Assembly: GCA_949316495.1 (NCBI GenBank)
Contig: OX439004.1
Span: forward strand, 39,376,561 to 39,440,560
Direction: 5' to 3'
Length of the DNA: 64,000 nucleotides
From: Amphiduros pacificus
Taxonomy: Eukaryota; Annelida; Polychaeta; Phyllodocida; Hesionidae
Part shown: positions 1 to 13,700 of the stretch, in pieces
Position numbering within the stretch: the first letter of the stretch is position 1
How the letters are laid out: each line of letters begins with the position of its first letter
Notes under the pieces: generated by a model
Databases searched by the model: none
Seen by the model: only the letters and a program-made list of their open reading frames with translations
What the model was told of the DNA's origin: nothing
Position numbers and translations under genes: made by a program

Positions 1-269
1 AATATCAAGAGAAGAATTAGTGACCCACACAATATCAATCTTTGTTACTCTATGCAGATAGGAAATATAACTCCCAATATTCACATAACTCATGTAAAAA
101 CCTTGCATATTACATGAAGAACATAAACAAAAGGTGCAATTGCCTGACATCAACATTGTGTGTAACACAATACACAGGTTGACATTAGACAAAGGTCATG
201 GATGAGGTTTGCTTGCTTGCCAGCCTGTCACTTGTCATGAGGCAAGTCCTATACCTGGCAGACAATTAC

Positions 270-299
270 CTCAGGAATATCTAGCTTACTTCCAGTTCT
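270..299 (-). CDS. Possible 30-nt microexon downstream of e43
   Basis: Acceptor GGTTGTGCAG and donor GTAATTGT bracket 10 codons, RTGSKLDIPE, phase 0-0, matching the phase in which e43 ends. Nothing else supports it; a 30-bp open stretch between two splice-like sites can occur by chance. Confidence 0.25.
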
Positions 300-428
300 C
301 TGCACAACCGTGCTTGTAAAATTAAAAATAGAGAATTTCTGTCACGAGTTATTATAGAGTTACTTAAACTAATTATGATTTGATTATAAACATAATGTGT
401 ACACATATATGCTACTGATAAATCCTGG

Positions 429-431
<3 letters not shown>

Positions 432-495
<64 letters not shown>
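432..495. repeat. (GT)n microsatellite
   Basis: About 32 uninterrupted GT dinucleotides on the plus strand. Confidence 0.98.
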
Positions 496-497
<2 letters not shown>

Positions 498-651
498 CAG
501 ATTCACCGATAGACACTACAACATGGTGACACTTGTTTCAGGGCAGTGGAGACATAACAAATATGCAGTACAAATAATGCTGGCAATTATTCTATAGGTA
601 AAGACAAAATACATGTCTGATGGTGCCAATCAGAAGGCAGAGAGGCATCAA

Positions 652-666
652 CCACCAGAGGGCATG
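652..666 (+). promoter_or_regulatory. CTCF-like motif
   Basis: CCACCAGAGGGCATG matches the conserved bilaterian CTCF core CCANNAGRKGGC. Occupancy is not known. Confidence 0.4.
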
Positions 667-768
667 ACTTTAAGCATAATTATAGCACTTATTTTGTGTG
701 CTTTGCCGTGAGAAGAGAATTTCCTTCAGTTTTCTTTCTTTCTCCTCAGACAGATGCTGAATCCCACA

Positions 769-1911
<1,143 letters not shown>

Positions 1912-2392
1912 ATGTTTCCCTGTGTTCACTCTTACAAATCTGTTTCACTGTTTCCCTGTCTTCACTCTTACACATCTGTTTTCCTGTCTTCACTCTTACA
2001 CATCCGTTTCAATGTTTCCCTGTCTTCACTCTTACACATCTGTTTCCCTGTCTTCACTCTTACACATCTGTTTCCCTGTCTTCACTCTTACACATCTGTT
2101 TCCCTGTCTTCACTCTTACACATCTGTTTCCCTGTCTTCACTCTTACACATCTGTTTCCCTGTCTTCACTCTTACACATCCGTTTCAATGTTTCCCTGTC
2201 TTCACTCTTACACATCTGTTTCCCTGTCTTCACTCTTACACATCTGTTTCCCTGTCTTCACTCTTACACATCTGTTTCCCTGTCTTCACTCTTAAACATC
2301 TGTTTCCCTGTCTTCACTCTTACACATCTATTTCCATGTCTTCACTCTTACACATCTGTTTCCCTGTCTTCACTCTTACACGTTTTAATGTT
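1912..2392. repeat. 28-bp minisatellite, about 16-17 copies
   Basis: Unit CTGTTTCCCTGTCTTCACTC followed by TTACACAT. Two copies carry a longer variant with TTTCAATG inserted. Open frames through it are an effect of the repeat, not a gene. Confidence 0.95.
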
Positions 2393-2939
2393 CCTTTGTC
2401 TTCACCTGTTTCCTTCTACTCATCATTATTGCAAGCTTGGTCCATATACTTCTTGAGCACTAGACATAGAATGATACATCTTTACAAATGTTTGCATGTA
2501 TTACAAATCAGCTTTCAGGTAATGGGTTAAGACATATTGGTTCTTGCGTGATTTCATGAATTATTTCTTGGATTTAATAAGGATTATCTATTTCAAACAG
2601 TTTTCTAATCATATAAAAAATATCACAATAAGAAGTCCTTAAACTTTGCGTTATCTATACACAAGTTGGTCTAACTTGAATATCAACATTTATGCCCAAA
2701 AGATCATATGCTATGTCCTTGTGCCTCACTTATTACAAGTATAAGTCATGTTGTTATAATAATTTGAATTCATATGTGACAATGTCACATCATGTTCCAA
2801 CTCATTATGAAATCATTATCACTTTCATTTATCTTCATTGTGGGAAGGATGTGGAACTATGACATTTGGTAATCAATTACACCCAATTTATATTGACACA
2901 TTTAGGCACAATATTAAATTAAAGAACAGTCTGCATACT

Positions 2940-3135
2940 GTGCCCCATGACAGGGAGGATGATGGCAGAGGGTCAGCTTCAGATAGCTGGGCCTCATGAC
3001 AGGGAGAGTGAAGGTAGACAGGCAGCCTCCGATCTCCATGGCCCCATGACAGGGAGAGTGAAGGTAGACAGGCAGCCTCTGATCTCCTTGGACCCATGAC
3101 AGGGAGAGTAAAGGTAGACAGGCAGCCTCCGATGT
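2940..3135. repeat. About 50-bp minisatellite, four copies
   Basis: Plus-strand unit begins CATGACAGGGAGAGTGAAGG and continues TAGACAGGCAGCCTCCGATC with a short tail. The leftmost copy is diverged. Period is about 50, so it does not preserve one frame. Confidence 0.85.
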
Positions 3136-4573
3136 AGAGGATGTATTCCTGCCATATATATGACACATGACTTATGTCAAGGGAATCACACTTGCATCGC
3201 TCTCATTGTATTAGTTACACTGCAGTCAGCTGCTTTACTAACCATATATCTAGGATATGCATATCTTAATAGCTATTAGACATATATCAAATTACTCTTC
3301 CTGTTGAGATAGGTGTACGCAAATTACAATCTTTAGCTCCAACCGAGAAATATTTCTATGATATTTGTGGCAATGAATGCTCACAACTGACTGATGTGTC
3401 ATATTTTTTTAAAATAAATAATATGCCAATCAGAATAATTGGATGGTAAGCTATTGAGGTTTGTTCTCTGCCATATTATAGTGTGTAAACAAACAATATT
3501 TCATAAAGAGAAAATTGTCCCAATTTTGTATAAATGACCCATAAATTTACTCAATACATCCAAATAACAACATGTAAAATAAATCAATAAATAAGAAATT
3601 AAGCTGACAATTTCATGAAAAAGAATTCTCTTCTTGACCAGCTATTTAGCTCAAGGACAAACATTACATAAAAACAAAGACTGAATATTTCTTTTTCAGT
3701 GTTGATGTTGTTCCTTACATTTGTAACTGGTGGTGCCACCTGCGTATATTTTTCACGGGGATATCAGATAGCTGAAGTGACTAGATCTCTGGTGGAGGTA
3801 TACGATCCTATCATTTATCACCATGTTTTATATATACATTTGTGTTCTGTGATTTGATATTATATTTGTGGTGATTAGATGTGGAAGAGACTTCTCACTG
3901 CTTGAGTTTCAACATTTGTGATTCACCAGGTGTCTCTTGTGTCATATACAATACATGCTGGGATAATAGGTTTGTAGACATTACAGCTGATATGACAACT
4001 TCCATTCTATATGCTGTGAAGGGATTATATCAATATTTTGGCAACAAATACATGTACAGAAAAAAACCCAATCAGTTTTGGAATCTTGAGAAAAATAGTT
4101 AAGACAGTTAAGGGCATAGTAAACTGATGAAAAAAAAAGACATTTGTTTAAAAGTATGGACCAAGCTTGCATGTCAACTTAGTTCCCCAGCTTGACAGAT
4201 TTTAACACACCAGGTGGCAGCATGGTCCACTCCAGCAGTGATAATTACATTAGCCATAAATTACTAAATATATACATCAACCAGACAACCATAAACTAGC
4301 TATTAATGAACAAGGTGCTACTTTTCATAAGCACCAATCAACAAATGGTTTACCTTTACGAAAAGCTGCGTGGCCAAAAACACATAAGTTTGTGTTAATA
4401 TTACATAAAAAAACCCTTCAAAAAATGGCATTCATCATTATTCTTTACTTTTAATATGAATATCAATAGCATTGATTTTGTAAATTTAATTTGTTTTGGT
4501 TTCATTCCCTTCCCTATGCTTAATATACATCTTACAAGCATGGTTATGGTCTATGGTTAGCGCTAGTGTTTAC
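3136..4573. other. Non-coding stretch downstream of e43
   Basis: AT-rich with no convincing exon. Two CTCF-like motifs lie within it (3727-3744 minus strand, 4207-4220 plus strand). Confidence 0.5.
4207..4220 (+). promoter_or_regulatory. CTCF-like motif
   Basis: ACACCAGGTGGCAG; nearly the same string with the same orientation recurs at 45848-45863. Confidence 0.4.
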
Positions 4574-4746
4574 CTGTGAGGGTGAGGATTTGGCAAATGC
4601 CCTGAGTCTGTCCTTGATGCGAGCCTCCATGCTGTTGAGCAGAATCACACTTTCACTGATTTCCTTCTTCAGTAACTCGTAATCGTCCAGTTCCCCGATG
4701 GAGTACAACGTCCTAAGGTCAGAGCCTATTTTATGCTGTGCTATGG
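4574..4746 (-). CDS. Exon e43, helical
   Basis: 57 codons, IAQHKIGSDLRTLYSIGE to FAKSSPSQ, entering phase 1 and leaving phase 0 at donor GTAAACAC. DDYELLKKEISESVILLNS and MEARIKDRLRAFAK form a compact helical pair. Acceptor CTTTTCCTGCAG is strong. Last exon I can place securely. Confidence 0.85.
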
Positions 4747-7700
4747 CTGCAGGAAAAGGGAAAGATTATCATTATCGATCTATTACTGGAAATTTTGCTT
4801 TAAAATGTATTCATGTACAAATGTTATCTTGTCAATGTTTGTGACCTAATTAATGAGGAGCCTTCTGATTTGCAATAGGCCACGATCTACTGGTTACTGG
4901 ACCATGTCATTCCTACTGATGGTATAATATATGGTGCTGTGAAACACATGGCATTCACAGAACAGATACATCAAAGATTAAAGTGTCAAAGTATAAATCA
5001 ATAAGTATAGTCTAGCTTTTTTAATCTTAAAAAAGTTCAACTTTTGATGTGTCCATAATATAAGTATTGATAATATCCAACTGAAGATTAAAACTTTAAG
5101 GTGCTGATATCTCTGTTAGCTGATTTAATTCATGTAATCTGGAAATTAAAAATAAAATCTCCCATATAAAAAATAAAAGTAAAATTTTAGTATAGAAACC
5201 TATTGTGATCATGTTAATTAAAAGAAAAAGTGATCAATACACATCAAAGTCACAAAAATATTGAATTAGACTAAGGGAGAAAATAATTATCTAAGTGAAA
5301 TACTATTGTACAAAGTAATTGGTAAAAATATGGCTAAATGGAAAATTCTAAATTTGCCTGAATTTGTTCAATTCTGTGGGGCTTAAGAGTAAAGACTGTT
5401 AATAGTGAAACTATAAAATAAACTACACATCAATAACATTTAATATAATTAAATTGACAAACATTTTATTTCAGAAGACAGCATTGTCACTGAGAGAGAC
5501 TATCACATCAAGGCAAACAAAAATATCACCAAGAAAAAAAAATAAAAATAAGTAAAAGAAGTTAAACATGAAGCAAGACAAGAGAAGAGTTGGTTGGTTA
5601 CTATCTGCAGTAAGAGAGAGGAGTGTGGACAGTGTGTCACTGTTGGCTACGTGTGGTTGGGTTTACCTGTGTGAGACTGGCCGGGGAGGGTGGTACCTAC
5701 AAGGTATGATATACACCATGCATTCTCACATATCAACATTCAAACTCACTCACTCCTAAAATGGATGTCTACTTTCTTAGAATTCATACCATCTTCAATA
5801 CTAAACCAGCAAAATGTTCATTATTCCTTATTAAATCTAAAAGTTAATAATAAATAATGAACATTTGTATATGTTATCAAATCTAAAAGTTAATAAAAAG
5901 CAACATCCATGCCATAAATAATATGAAACAACATATGAAAAACATTATAGATGCATATGGATATTTTGTTATGCAAATCTTATAATTCACGTATGTTGAT
6001 GAATCAATGCTAGTTTATATACCAAATATCTATGGCGGGTTACAAACCTGGAGGTCTCTGAGGGTCATAAATGCTGTATCTCATACTGCTGTCTGAATGG
6101 AAAGTGGAGGCCAGGTCCTGAGCTAAAGTGCCAGGCCTGGAAAGCAGGGAATCCTGGCCTCCCATTGGCTGATTACGTAAACTACCAGGATGTAGCATAT
6201 TATGATTGCTTATAGAACCTGTCAAATCATCCGTCCTCAAAGGTCCCTGACCTGTCTCTGTAAATACAATCAGTTCATTTATTTAACACATTCTTATGCT
6301 TACCTTGAACCATCTTTAATTCTATTGAATTAAGTTGAATAATAAGTTGACCAGTATTGCATGAACTTTTCTTTGCAAGGCCGAAAAGTAAAGAATGATT
6401 GATATTATTGGAATATATCAATAAAACCTTTGAATGAATGCTAATTCTGAAGATATGTGGACTGAATCAATCATCACTGCTGTTTTATAAGTACCTTTGA
6501 GATGGTTCCACTGGTCTGGCGGGTATCCGTTGTGTCCTGGAGAAGTGTGACCATTCATTATCCCTTCCTGATCCAGTTCTGCATAAACAACATATTATAT
6601 ATATACTTAAATATCCATTGTCTCAGCACTAAAAAGCCTCAGATTTCATTATCATTTACAATTACATATGATAACATTAAGTACAGATGATGCATGTATC
6701 TTAGTTTAAAATCTTTGTTCAAAAAGTATAAATCAATATTTGACCAAAGTTTTATCTCACAGAGGTTTGCTTGATATAATATGTTTAATCTAGGCAAGTG
6801 CTTAACTAAATCTTAGGGCTAGGGGCCCACCTTCAGCACTGCTGCCTTTTGAAGGCATTTCTAAATGGGAGTCTGTTAGGGAGGGAGGAGTCTGCTCAGG
6901 AGGTGAGGCAGATGAGGGAGGCAAAGCCACCTGGGCATCTGTCGAGGGAGGTGAGGCAGATGAGGTTGGCAAGGCAACTTTGGCATCTGTCGAGGGAGGT
7001 GAGGCAGATGAGGTTTGCAAGGCAACTTGGGCATCTGTCGAGGGAGGTGAATGACTCGCTGCCTCTTTTTGGGGAGGAGATAAGGAATATGCAGGACGAT
7101 CTCTTGCCTCATCTTATATATCAGATAAGAAAAAAAGATTGTAAGAAAGCAGAACACACATTTGACTATTGTAAAATAAAGTAATAAATAAGTAAAAGAC
7201 AAAGACAAACTCATAAAAGGTTGGATTCACATAGTAGTATACTTATATTAACTCCTTCGAACTAATCTGCATTTGTTATCATTCACAAATTCCACATTGC
7301 CTAGTTCAGTTAAGAAATCTGTACATGTGAATTGTGGTTAATACGATAGTGTAATTAAAATAAAAGGACTTGTGGAAAATTAAAGTGAAATGTAGAAAAA
7401 ATAATGTCACATATTTTTTTTGGGGGGGGTTGAAGTATTCAAAGGTTAAGGTTTTATCATGCTGTTTCGAATACTTCTTTTGTGAAATCTCACTTTTGTG
7501 AAAGTTGACAATGAGTATGTGCAAATTTTGTTTGTTGGTTTTGTGATTGTGTTCACACAGATAGGAAAAAAAAGTAACCTCCACGCTGGTACATTCGATC
7601 AAGGATGGTTTCCCCGAGCAACCCTGCCAGAGGGTCACGCTGGCGCCCTCTTTGGACAGCTGGTACCAATAAAACCATCATTTTAGACATTTTTGTCTAA

Positions 7701-10700
7701 TATTATTATGCCACTTTTTTTCTTCTTCTTAAATTGCACAATTTTATATTGGAATTCAAAAGTTGTGAAAAAGTATTGGTTAAATATCATTTCACATCAG
7801 AGTTTACATACAAAATATTGCAGACATTCTTAAAAGCTCTTAAATCTTAAATCTAAAAATTTATGCCATAGATATGAAGTAGGAAGAATGCACAAAAAAT
7901 AAAACTTGGAAAAAACCCATGTCTTACTCTCACTTATGACTTAATATGCCACAATCAAATTTCTTATGTACAATATTGAATTAAATACAGCTAATGATAG
8001 TGAATGCTTACTGTTTTGTGAGCTGTATAAGGGTGTGGCATGGCCGTGGGGGATGCCTTGGCTGTTGCCGTGGGTGTTGCCGTGGGTGTTGCCGTGGACA
8101 CTGCCCCGAGAGGTGGCATGGTGGTGATGGATGTTGACCGTATGAGGCAGGGAGGATGTGGGTGTTGGGCTGCGGGCGAGTTGCTCCTCCAGCTTCTGCC
8201 GCAATGAGTTGTTGTTTTCTATGGTCCTCACAAGCTGTATACGTAGTTGTCTGATCTCTTCCAGCAGCATACCGAGGTCAAGCTGGTGAGGGTCCAGCAC
8301 CCCACCTCTCTCTGGCTTGCCTGCAATACATACAGATATTGGCTATTTAAAGCACACATATAGGCTTACCATCAAACAATATAAACACAATATTATCATA
8401 AATTAAACGATATATGTGCATGATTTGAAAATTAAATTGTAAAATATATTATATATTATATATAATATATAAGATGTTATTGTTCTCACCATTTTCCTTG
8501 TCCTCATACATCTTGTCATAGACACTGAGTTCCAGCCGGAGAGTCTTGTTGAGTTCTTGGTTCTCCATCATCTGGTCCTGGATGTGCTTCAACTCTTCCT
8601 GGAGTCTGAATCAACAATCATAGCATCTCCATCAGCATTACAAACACACAACCTCCCAGATATATTCACAACAAATAATACATCCCGAGTGCCTTCCATT
8701 AATATTCTTGACTAATATTTTGTCATTTCAGAATATGTAGACTACTTGGTTGGCACAGAAAGAATCATTTTATTCCTATGAAAACATTTCTATAATCACT
8801 TAAGAAAGAGTGCTAAATTAACCTTGTCAGATCCCTCCTGGTGACTCTGAGGTCCGAGTTGAGAGTCTCCTTCTCATGGGCCAGTCTGTGGTTGGCAGAA
8901 TCCTTCTCTTTAAGACGAGACTCCAGCTCACGGAGGCGACGATCCCGATCCCGAACCTCCGCTGCTTTATCAGTGGCAAGTTTCTTGAGCTCTATGATCT
9001 CCCTGCAAAAACACACACAAGCAAAGATAATAAAAACAATCTTATATCATTTCTTCTAAAAAACAATGTTTTCTTAAAGAGCTTTTGAGTGTTTTTAAAT
9101 TATTTTAAAAATATTAGTATGTACCTGGCCATTCTGTCGAGTTCCTTGAGCTGTTGTTCCTTTTCCCTCTGCATGGACTGAGGATCCTGACCTGGCAGGA
9201 ATACATTAGTGGTGCCACCTGTTAACCATCATCAACACAAACCATCATTTGCTAATTTAAATTATAATGACATTTTAAAATTCAATCTGGACACACTGTT
9301 TTCTCAGTGGTAATCTATTCTTTTAGAGAACAAGACCAGACCATTAAGAAAAAAACATTTTGCAAGTTGTTGAAGTTACCCATACCACAGGCAAGGCATA
9401 ATTATTTCTTAAATAATAACAGTGGTTGTGCAGCTGTTCTACTGGCAGATTAGAATCACAAAATGTAGCTATGCAACATATAACTTAACTGATTGCCATA
9501 AAATTAAATCATTCTAATGAGGTTCATAAGAAAGTAGCTCTGAGTTGTACTGTGCCGTAAATAGTTATCAGTCGGGTCCTATTCTCTCACCTTGTGATCC
9601 ACTATTCATACTGGCTAGCTGCTGTTCCAGTTGTTCCCGGAGCCTGTCGTTATTCTCCAGAGATTCTTCCAGTCTCTTCCTCAGTGCCCGTATCTCCTGC
9701 AGATGTTGTTCCAGACCCAGAGAAACTGGATCATGACTAGAGCCCACAGCAACAGAGGGCGCACTACGACTTCCTCTATTCTGCTGCTTGACATTTTCAA
9801 ACAGTCTCAATTCCTTTCTTAAACTCTCGTTCAGGTCTTCAGTGGTTTTCAACCTGATTTTCAGTTTATCGTTCTCTGAAATGACTTTCTCTACATGTTC
9901 AGTTGAGGGTGAATGCCTCGATGAGTGTGTGAAATGTGTGTCTCCCTCAGAACTTGGATACATGCTACCTCCTGATTGGCTGATTTGTGAACCCTGAACA
10001 GGGACAAAATTCTCCTCCTGTAAAACAGGAGTCATCGAAAAAGAATTAGGAGGCCTTGACCTTTGACTCCTGGGAGCATCACTGATACCTGAATGCTCCG
10101 AGGGATAACGTGACCTTGACCCTAGGTCAGAATCATGCAATGGTTGTTTTGATGACGTGAAATCAATAAAATCCTGATCCATGTCTGATCCAGATCCCTT
10201 CCCCCTTCCAGAGCTGTCTGGTACCGGATATTCTGGACTGCTGGTGACGGTGTGGATACCGGATCGCGTGGAATCCGTCATGTGTCTGGCTCTCTCCATG
10301 GATTCTACAGAGATGTCGGAGTGGAGGGAATCGGAGTCTCCGTTGGACCGAGGTTTCTCCGCACTGTTCCGCTTCTGAAGGTGCTTCAGCTTCTTGCGCA
10401 GTTTGCTAATACTCTGGTTCTTCTCCTCAATGTCAGTGCTCATTCTGGAAATACCATCAATGTGAGATATTATTATTTCATCCTGATATGTATTAACCTA
10501 AAATCATGGAGAATTTTTTTCAAGTTAATCTGCAAAAAAAGAACTTATGATTATTGAACTGAAGTCTAAGCATGTCTAAATGTTAATATCTAAAATATGA
10601 TTACTTCACAAACTGATCCAAATCACTGTGGGATTAGGAGCTTAAAGAGAATCTAACTTTACATCTAAATCAAATATAAAACACACAACATCGACTCTTC

Positions 10701-13700
10701 TAACCTTTCCCATTAAATATCACCTTTCATAACACTTATCAACCAATAAGTTCCTATCTGTTTGTGGCATCCACCATAACAGGTTTCACCAGCAGCCAGA
10801 CATTAGGTCCTGGATTATACCCCTGAAGCCAGGCTACAGACTCACTGATATGTCAGCCCCTGTCAGGTGAATACCAGCAGCCAGACATTAGGTCCTGGAT
10901 TATACCCCTGAAGCCAGGCTACAGACTCACTGATATGTCAGCCCCTGTCAGGTGAATACCAGCAGCCAGACATTAGGTCCTGGATTATACACCTGAAGCC
11001 AGGCTACAGACTCACCGATATGTCAGCCCCTGTCAGGTGAATACCAGCAGCCAGACATTAGGTCCTGGATTATACACCTGAAGCCAGGCTACAGACTCAC
11101 CGATATGTCAGCCCCTGTCAGGTGAATACCAGCAGCCAGACATTAGGTCCTGGATTATACACCTGAAGCCAGGCTACAGACTCACTGATATGTCAGCCCC
11201 TGTCAGGTGAATACCAGCAGCCAGACATTAGGTCCTGGATTATACACCTGAAGCCAGGCTACAGACTCACTGATATGTCAGCCCCTGTCAGGTGAATACC
11301 AGCAGCCAGACATTAGGTCCTGGATTATACACCTGAAGCCAGGCTACAGACTCACTGATATGTCAGCCCCTGTCAGGTGAATACCAGCAGCCAGACATTA
11401 GGTCCTGGATTATACCCCTGAAGCCAGGCTACAGACTCACCGATATGTCAGCCCCTGTCAGGTGAATACCAGCAGCCAGACATTAGGTCCTGGATTATAC
11501 ACCTGAAGCCAGGCTACAGACTCACTGATATGTCAGCCCCTGTCAGGTGAATACCAGCAGCCAGACATTAGGTCCTGGATTATACACCTGAAGCCAGGCT
11601 ACAGACTCACCGATATGTCAGCCCCTGTCAGGTGAATACCAGCAGCCAGACATTAGGTCCTGGATTATACACCTGAAGCCAGGCTACAGACTCACTGATA
11701 TGTCAGCCCCTGTCAGGTGAATACCAGCAGCCAGACATTAGGTCCTGGATTATACACCTGAAGCCAGGCTACAGACTCACCGATATGTCAGCCCCTGTCA
11801 GGTGAATACCAGCAGCCAGACATTAGGTCCTGGATTATACCCCTGAAGCCAGGCTACAGACTCACCGATATGTCAGCCCCTGTCAGGTGAATACCAGCAG
11901 CCAGACATTAGGTCCTGGATTATACACCTGAAGCCAGGCTACAGACTCACCGATATGTCAGCCCCTGTCAGGTGAATACCAGCAGCCAGACATTAGGTCC
12001 TGGATTATACACTTGAAGCCAGGCTACAGACTCACTGATATGTCAGCCCCTGTCAGGTGAATACCAGCAGCCAGACATTAGGTCCTGGATTATACACCTG
12101 AAGCCAGGCTACAGACTCACTGATATGTCAGCCCCTGTCAGGTGAATACCAGCAGCCAGACATTAGGTCCTGGATTATACACCTGAAGCCAGGCTACAGA
12201 CTCACCGATATGTCAGCCCCTGTCAGGTGAATACCAGCAGCCAGACATTAGGTCCTGGATTATACACCTGAAGCCAGGCTACAGACTCACCGATATGTCA
12301 GCCCCTGTCAGGTGAATACCAGCAGCCAGACATTAGGTCCTGGATTATACACTTGAAGCCAGGCTACAGACTCACTGATATGTCAGCCCCTGTCAGGTGA
12401 ATACCAGCAGCCAGACATTAGGTCCTGGATTATACACCTGAAGCCAGGCTACAGACTCACTGATATGTCAGCCCCTGTCAGGTGAATACCAGCAGCCAGA
12501 CATTAGGTCCTGGATTATACACCTGAAGCCAGGCTACAGACTCACCGATATGTCAGCCCCTGTCAGGTGAATACCAGCAGCCAGACATTAGGTCCTGGAT
12601 TATACACTTGTAGCCAGGCTACAGACTCACTGATATGTCAGCCCCTGTCAGGTGAATACCAGCAGCCAGACATTAGGTCCTGGATTATACACCTGAAGCC
12701 AGGCTACAGACTCACTGATATGTCAGCCCCTGTCAGGTGAATACCAGCAGCCAGACATTAGGTCCTGGATTATACACCTGAAGCCAGGCTACAGACTCAC
12801 TGATATGTCAGCCCCTGTCAGGTTTCACCAGCAGCCAGACATTAGGTCCTGGATTATACACCTGAAGCCAGGCTACAGACTCACTGATATGTCAGCCCCT
12901 GTCAGGTGAATACCAGCAGCCAGACATTAGGTCCTGGATTATACACCTGAAGCCAGGCTACAGACTCACTGATATGTCAGCCCCTGTCAGGTGAATACCA
13001 GCAGCCAGACATTAGGTCCTGGATTATACACTTGTAGCCAGGCTACAGACTCACTGATATGTCAGCCCCTGTCAGGTGAATACCAGCAGCCAGACATTAG
13101 GTCCTGGATTATACACCTGAAGCCAGGCTACAGACTCACCGATATGTCAGCCCCTGTCAGGTGAATACCAGCAGCCAGACATTAGGTCCTGGATTATACA
13201 CCTGAAGCCAGGCTACAGACTCACTGATATGTCAGCCCCTGTCAGGTGAATACCAGCAGCCAGACATTAGGTCCTGGATTATACACCTGAAGCCAGGCTA
13301 CAGACTCACCGATATGTCAGCCCCTGTCAGGTGAATACCAGCAGCCAGACATTAGGTCCTGGATTATACACTTGTAGCCAGGCTACAGACTCACTGATAT
13401 GTCAGCCCCTGTCAGGTGAATACCAGCAGCCAGACATTAGGTCCTGGATTATACACCTGAAGCCAGGCTACAGACTCACTGATATGTCAGCCCCTGTCAG
13501 GTGAATACCAGCAGCCAGACATTAGGTCCTGGATTATACACCTGAAGCCAGGCTACAGACTCACTGATATGTCAGCCCCTGTCAGGTTTCACCAGCAGCC
13601 AGACATTAGGTCCTGGATTATACCCCTGAAGCCAGGCTACAGACTCACTGATATGTCAGCCCCTGTCAGGTGAATACCAGCAGCCAGACATTAGGTCCTG

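Noticed and set aside
2888-3168. Minus-strand open frame with SEAACLPSLSLSWG-like repeats ending in a stop, with possible acceptor ATATGGCAG
   Set aside because: Phase fits e43, but the pyrimidine tract is absent and the repeated peptide changes frame between units (period about 50), so it reads as a minisatellite.
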